Source: Desulfovibrio subterraneus (lineage in GTDB: Bacteria > Desulfobacterota > Desulfovibrionia > Desulfovibrionales > Desulfovibrionaceae). Taken from it: a stretch of 64,000 nt of DNA. The translations under genes were made by a program, and so were the position numbers. The notes under the pieces are model-generated. The model worked only from the letters and a program-made list of their open reading frames with translations, searched no databases and had not been told where the DNA came from. Position 1 is the first letter of the stretch, and every line of letters starts with the position of its first letter. Positions 62,283-64,000 of this stretch are shown here, in pieces. The stretch is from contig NZ_BLVO01000012.1 of the NCBI RefSeq assembly GCF_013340285.1, positions 434,001 to 498,000 on the forward strand, read 5' to 3'.

Positions 62283-63049
62283 CAGATTGTATCGTCTCCA
62301 AGGTATGCCTTGATGACCACGGGATTCGCCTGAATCTCTTCCGGGGTCCCGTCGGCGATGGTGGAACCGAAGTCGATGACCTTGATGTGTTCACACAGGG
62401 ACATGACCACCTTCATCTGATGTTCGATCATCCAGATGGTGATGTCGAACTCGGAGTGAATCCACCTGATCAGTTTGATCAGCCCCTCTACATCAGAGGA
62501 GTTAAGCCCCGCAGCGGGTTCATCCAGCAGCAGCAGCTTGGGCCGTATGGACATGGCGCGGGCTATCTCAACCCTGCGCTGCATGCCGTAGGGCAGGTTC
62601 TTGGGCCGCTCGTAGGCGTATTCCTTAAGGCTCATTGCCTCCAGCATTTCCCACGCCGTGTTGTCGATGGAAGCTTCACTTTTCTGGTACCTGCGCGTGC
62701 GCAGAAAGGCATCCCACACGCTGTAGCCCATGCGGTGGTGCTGGGATATGCGTATGTTGTCCAGCACTGTCATGTCGTGCCACAGGCGGATGTTCTGGAA
62801 GGTGCGTGCCACGCCCATGGAAGTTACCTGATGCGGCTTGAGGCCCGCAGTGGGCTTGCCGTTGAACAAGATGGTGCCTTCCGTGGGCTGGTAGAAACCG
62901 GAGGTCAGGTTGAACACGGTGGTCTTGCCCGCCCCGTTGGGGCCGATGAGCGCCAGCAGCTGGCCTTCTTCAATGCTGATATTGAAGTCGGAAACGGCTT
63001 GCAGACCGCCGAATCTCTGCGTCATGTTGGATATTTCGAGTAGTGCCAT
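62282..63049 (-). CDS. livG: LivG, branched-chain amino acid ABC transporter ATPase
   Basis: 255 residues. Walker A GPNGAGKTTVFNLTSG, signature PYGMQRRVEIARAM and Walker B LLLLDEPAAGLNSSD. The long Q-loop insertion (GVARTFQNIRLWHDMTVLDN) is typical of LivG. Second ATPase of the LIV transporter. 11 bases after livM and one base overlapping livF. Confidence 0.96.
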   Translation of the reverse strand: MALLEISNMTQRFGGLQAVSDFNISIEEGQLLALIGPNGAGKTTVFNLTSGFYQPTEGTILFNGKPTAGLKPHQVTSMGVARTFQNIRLWHDMTVLDNIRISQHHRMGYSVWDAFLRTRRYQKSEASIDNTAWEMLEAMSLKEYAYERPKNLPYGMQRRVEIARAMSIRPKLLLLDEPAAGLNSSDVEGLIKLIRWIHSEFDITIWMIEHQMKVVMSLCEHIKVIDFGSTIADGTPEEIQANPVVIKAYLGDDTI

Positions 63050-63060
63050 GACCGTTCCCC

Positions 63061-64000
63061 CTACTTGAAGCTGTAGTATTTACGCAGTTTCGGGAAAAGA
63101 TCCGGCAGTTCCCTGTTGCCGAGAATACCTTCAGGCCTGAACTGCATGAGGAAGAACAGGATGAGCGGGATGATAACCCACTTCCATACCTGTGAAATCT
63201 CATAGCTGTCCGGCAGAATGCCTATGGAATGCATCAGGCTGTCGATTTCCGGAATGATGAAACGAAGAGATTCTATGAGCATGGTGAAGAGTATGGCACT
63301 GAGCACCGAGCCGCTGAGCGATCCCATGCCGCCGAGGTAGACCATGACCATGCACTCGGTGGATTTCATGATGTTGAACGACTGCGGGTTAACATAGCCG
63401 TACACGTGCGCAAACAGGCCGCCGGCAAGCCCGGCAAGGCCGGAAGAGAGCATGAATGCGGCTATCTTCATCTTGTTGGTGTTCACGCTCATGATTTCCG
63501 CAGCCACTTCATCCTGACAGATGGCGATGATGCCCTTGCCGTAGGTGGAAGACACGAAGCGGCGGATGATCCAGATGGAGAAGATGGTGCCGATGATGAT
63601 CCAGATCAGCATCCACGGAATGTCTGCCACGTCGCTCATGGAATTGATCACCCGCTTCATGCCCTGAAAACCGCGCGGGCCGCCGATGATGTCCATGTTC
63701 TCGATGGCCGAGATGATCATGTAGTTGGCTGCGATGGTGATAATGGCAAGGTAGTCGCCGCGGGTCTTGAACGAGGGCAGCGCCACGATAAGGCCTGTAA
63801 CGGCGGCAGCGGCAGCGCCACCGAGAATGACTACCGGAAAGCCTATCCATGCAAGGTCGGGTGGCAGCAGCGGAGCGCCGAATACCTTGTCCTTGGCAAA
63901 CAGGGCCACGGAAAGGATGGAGGAGACATACGCCCCCACGCACATGAAGCCGCCGTGACCGCAGGAAAATTCACCCATGTAGCCGTTGATGATGTTCAGG
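63061..64000 (-). CDS. livM: LivM, branched-chain amino acid ABC permease (C-terminal part, enters from right end)
   Basis: 312 residues plus stop, continuous with an open frame at the right edge (first residues LNIINGYMGEFS). Typical LivM permease core: GHGGFMCVGAYVSSI, TRGDYLAIITIAANYMIISAIEN, the EAA-type loop ICQDEVAAEIMSVNTNKMKI and GGMGSLSGSVLSAILFTM. The true start lies beyond base 64000. The livM-livG-livF order is standard. Together with the fragment at 1-345 this would make one LivM of about 440 residues, missing roughly a dozen residues. Confidence 0.9.
   Translation of the reverse strand, partial: LNIINGYMGEFSCGHGGFMCVGAYVSSILSVALFAKDKVFGAPLLPPDLAWIGFPVVILGGAAAAAVTGLIVALPSFKTRGDYLAIITIAANYMIISAIENMDIIGGPRGFQGMKRVINSMSDVADIPWMLIWIIIGTIFSIWIIRRFVSSTYGKGIIAICQDEVAAEIMSVNTNKMKIAAFMLSSGLAGLAGGLFAHVYGYVNPQSFNIMKSTECMVMVYLGGMGSLSGSVLSAILFTMLIESLRFIIPEIDSLMHSIGILPDSYEISQVWKWVIIPLILFFLMQFRPEGILGNRELPDLFPKLRKYYSFK

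Overview
The window is chromosomal DNA of a sulfate-reducing bacterium of the Desulfovibrio group (Desulfovibrionales). The diagnostic evidence is a complete aprBA-qmoABC-qmoD block for APS reduction, lactate/glycolate-type dehydrogenase subunits, a molybdopterin/formate dehydrogenase maturation cluster and the long extended LivM type. G+C content is high and most genes are housekeeping genes. No insertion sequence, prophage or CRISPR array was seen, and one tRNA (Ser-GCT) is present.

Layout. 1-2566 (-): livK, livH and the N-terminal third of livM. 3155-7323 (+): an RND efflux pair. 7477-9645 (-): a chemoreceptor. 10051-15442 (+): a sodium/solute symporter (two subunits) with a CBS/DUF294 nucleotidyltransferase-like protein and a DnaQ-like exonuclease. 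15606-17327 (+): glnS. 17715-18695 (+): a solitary ABC-type binding protein. 18955-19048 (-): tRNA-Ser. 19191-28640 (-): a radical SAM protein, argJ, secA, an Fe-S subunit, a SYLF lipoprotein and an FAD-linked oxidase. 28985-32355 (-): smpB, ptsI, ptsH and a lone EIID. 32415-39067 (-): the translation/secretion block rsmI, yraN, rnhB, rplS, trmD (two SPOUT domains), rimM, KH protein, rpsP and ffh. 39281-40462 (-): an aminotransferase. 40855-44525 (+): a SAM riboswitch, a 55-residue membrane peptide, then metX, metW and metY. 45192-47016 (-): a small orphan gene and a chorismate-mutase/degenerate EPSP-synthase fusion. 47774-55995 (+): aprB, aprA, qmoA, qmoB, qmoC, qmoD. 56189-59472 (-): moaA, mobA, fdhD, fdhE. 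59882-61264 (+): a cupin and an AraC regulator. 61548-64000 (-): livF, livG and the C-terminal part of livM.

How the parts work together. The apr/qmo block is the central respiratory module: AprBA reduces APS to sulfite and QmoABC links it to the quinone pool. It has its own leader structures and a Rex-like operator over the putative promoter. The met block makes methionine from homoserine by acetylation and direct sulfhydrylation, with a SAM-sensing leader. The moaA-mobA-fdhD-fdhE operon, stitched together by start/stop overlaps, supplies bis-MGD cofactor and sulfuration for formate dehydrogenases.

The points most worth a second look are these. The two window ends carry complementary halves of a single livKHMGF operon. 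The SAM riboswitch P1 helix contains the ribosome binding site of an unannotated-looking membrane peptide. A catalytically degenerate EPSP-synthase-like fusion lies just upstream of apr. A divergent FdhD lacks the sulfur-relay CxxC. Short tandem repeats have expanded at several unrelated loci, including inside the coding regions of a CBS protein, an exonuclease and an AraC regulator.
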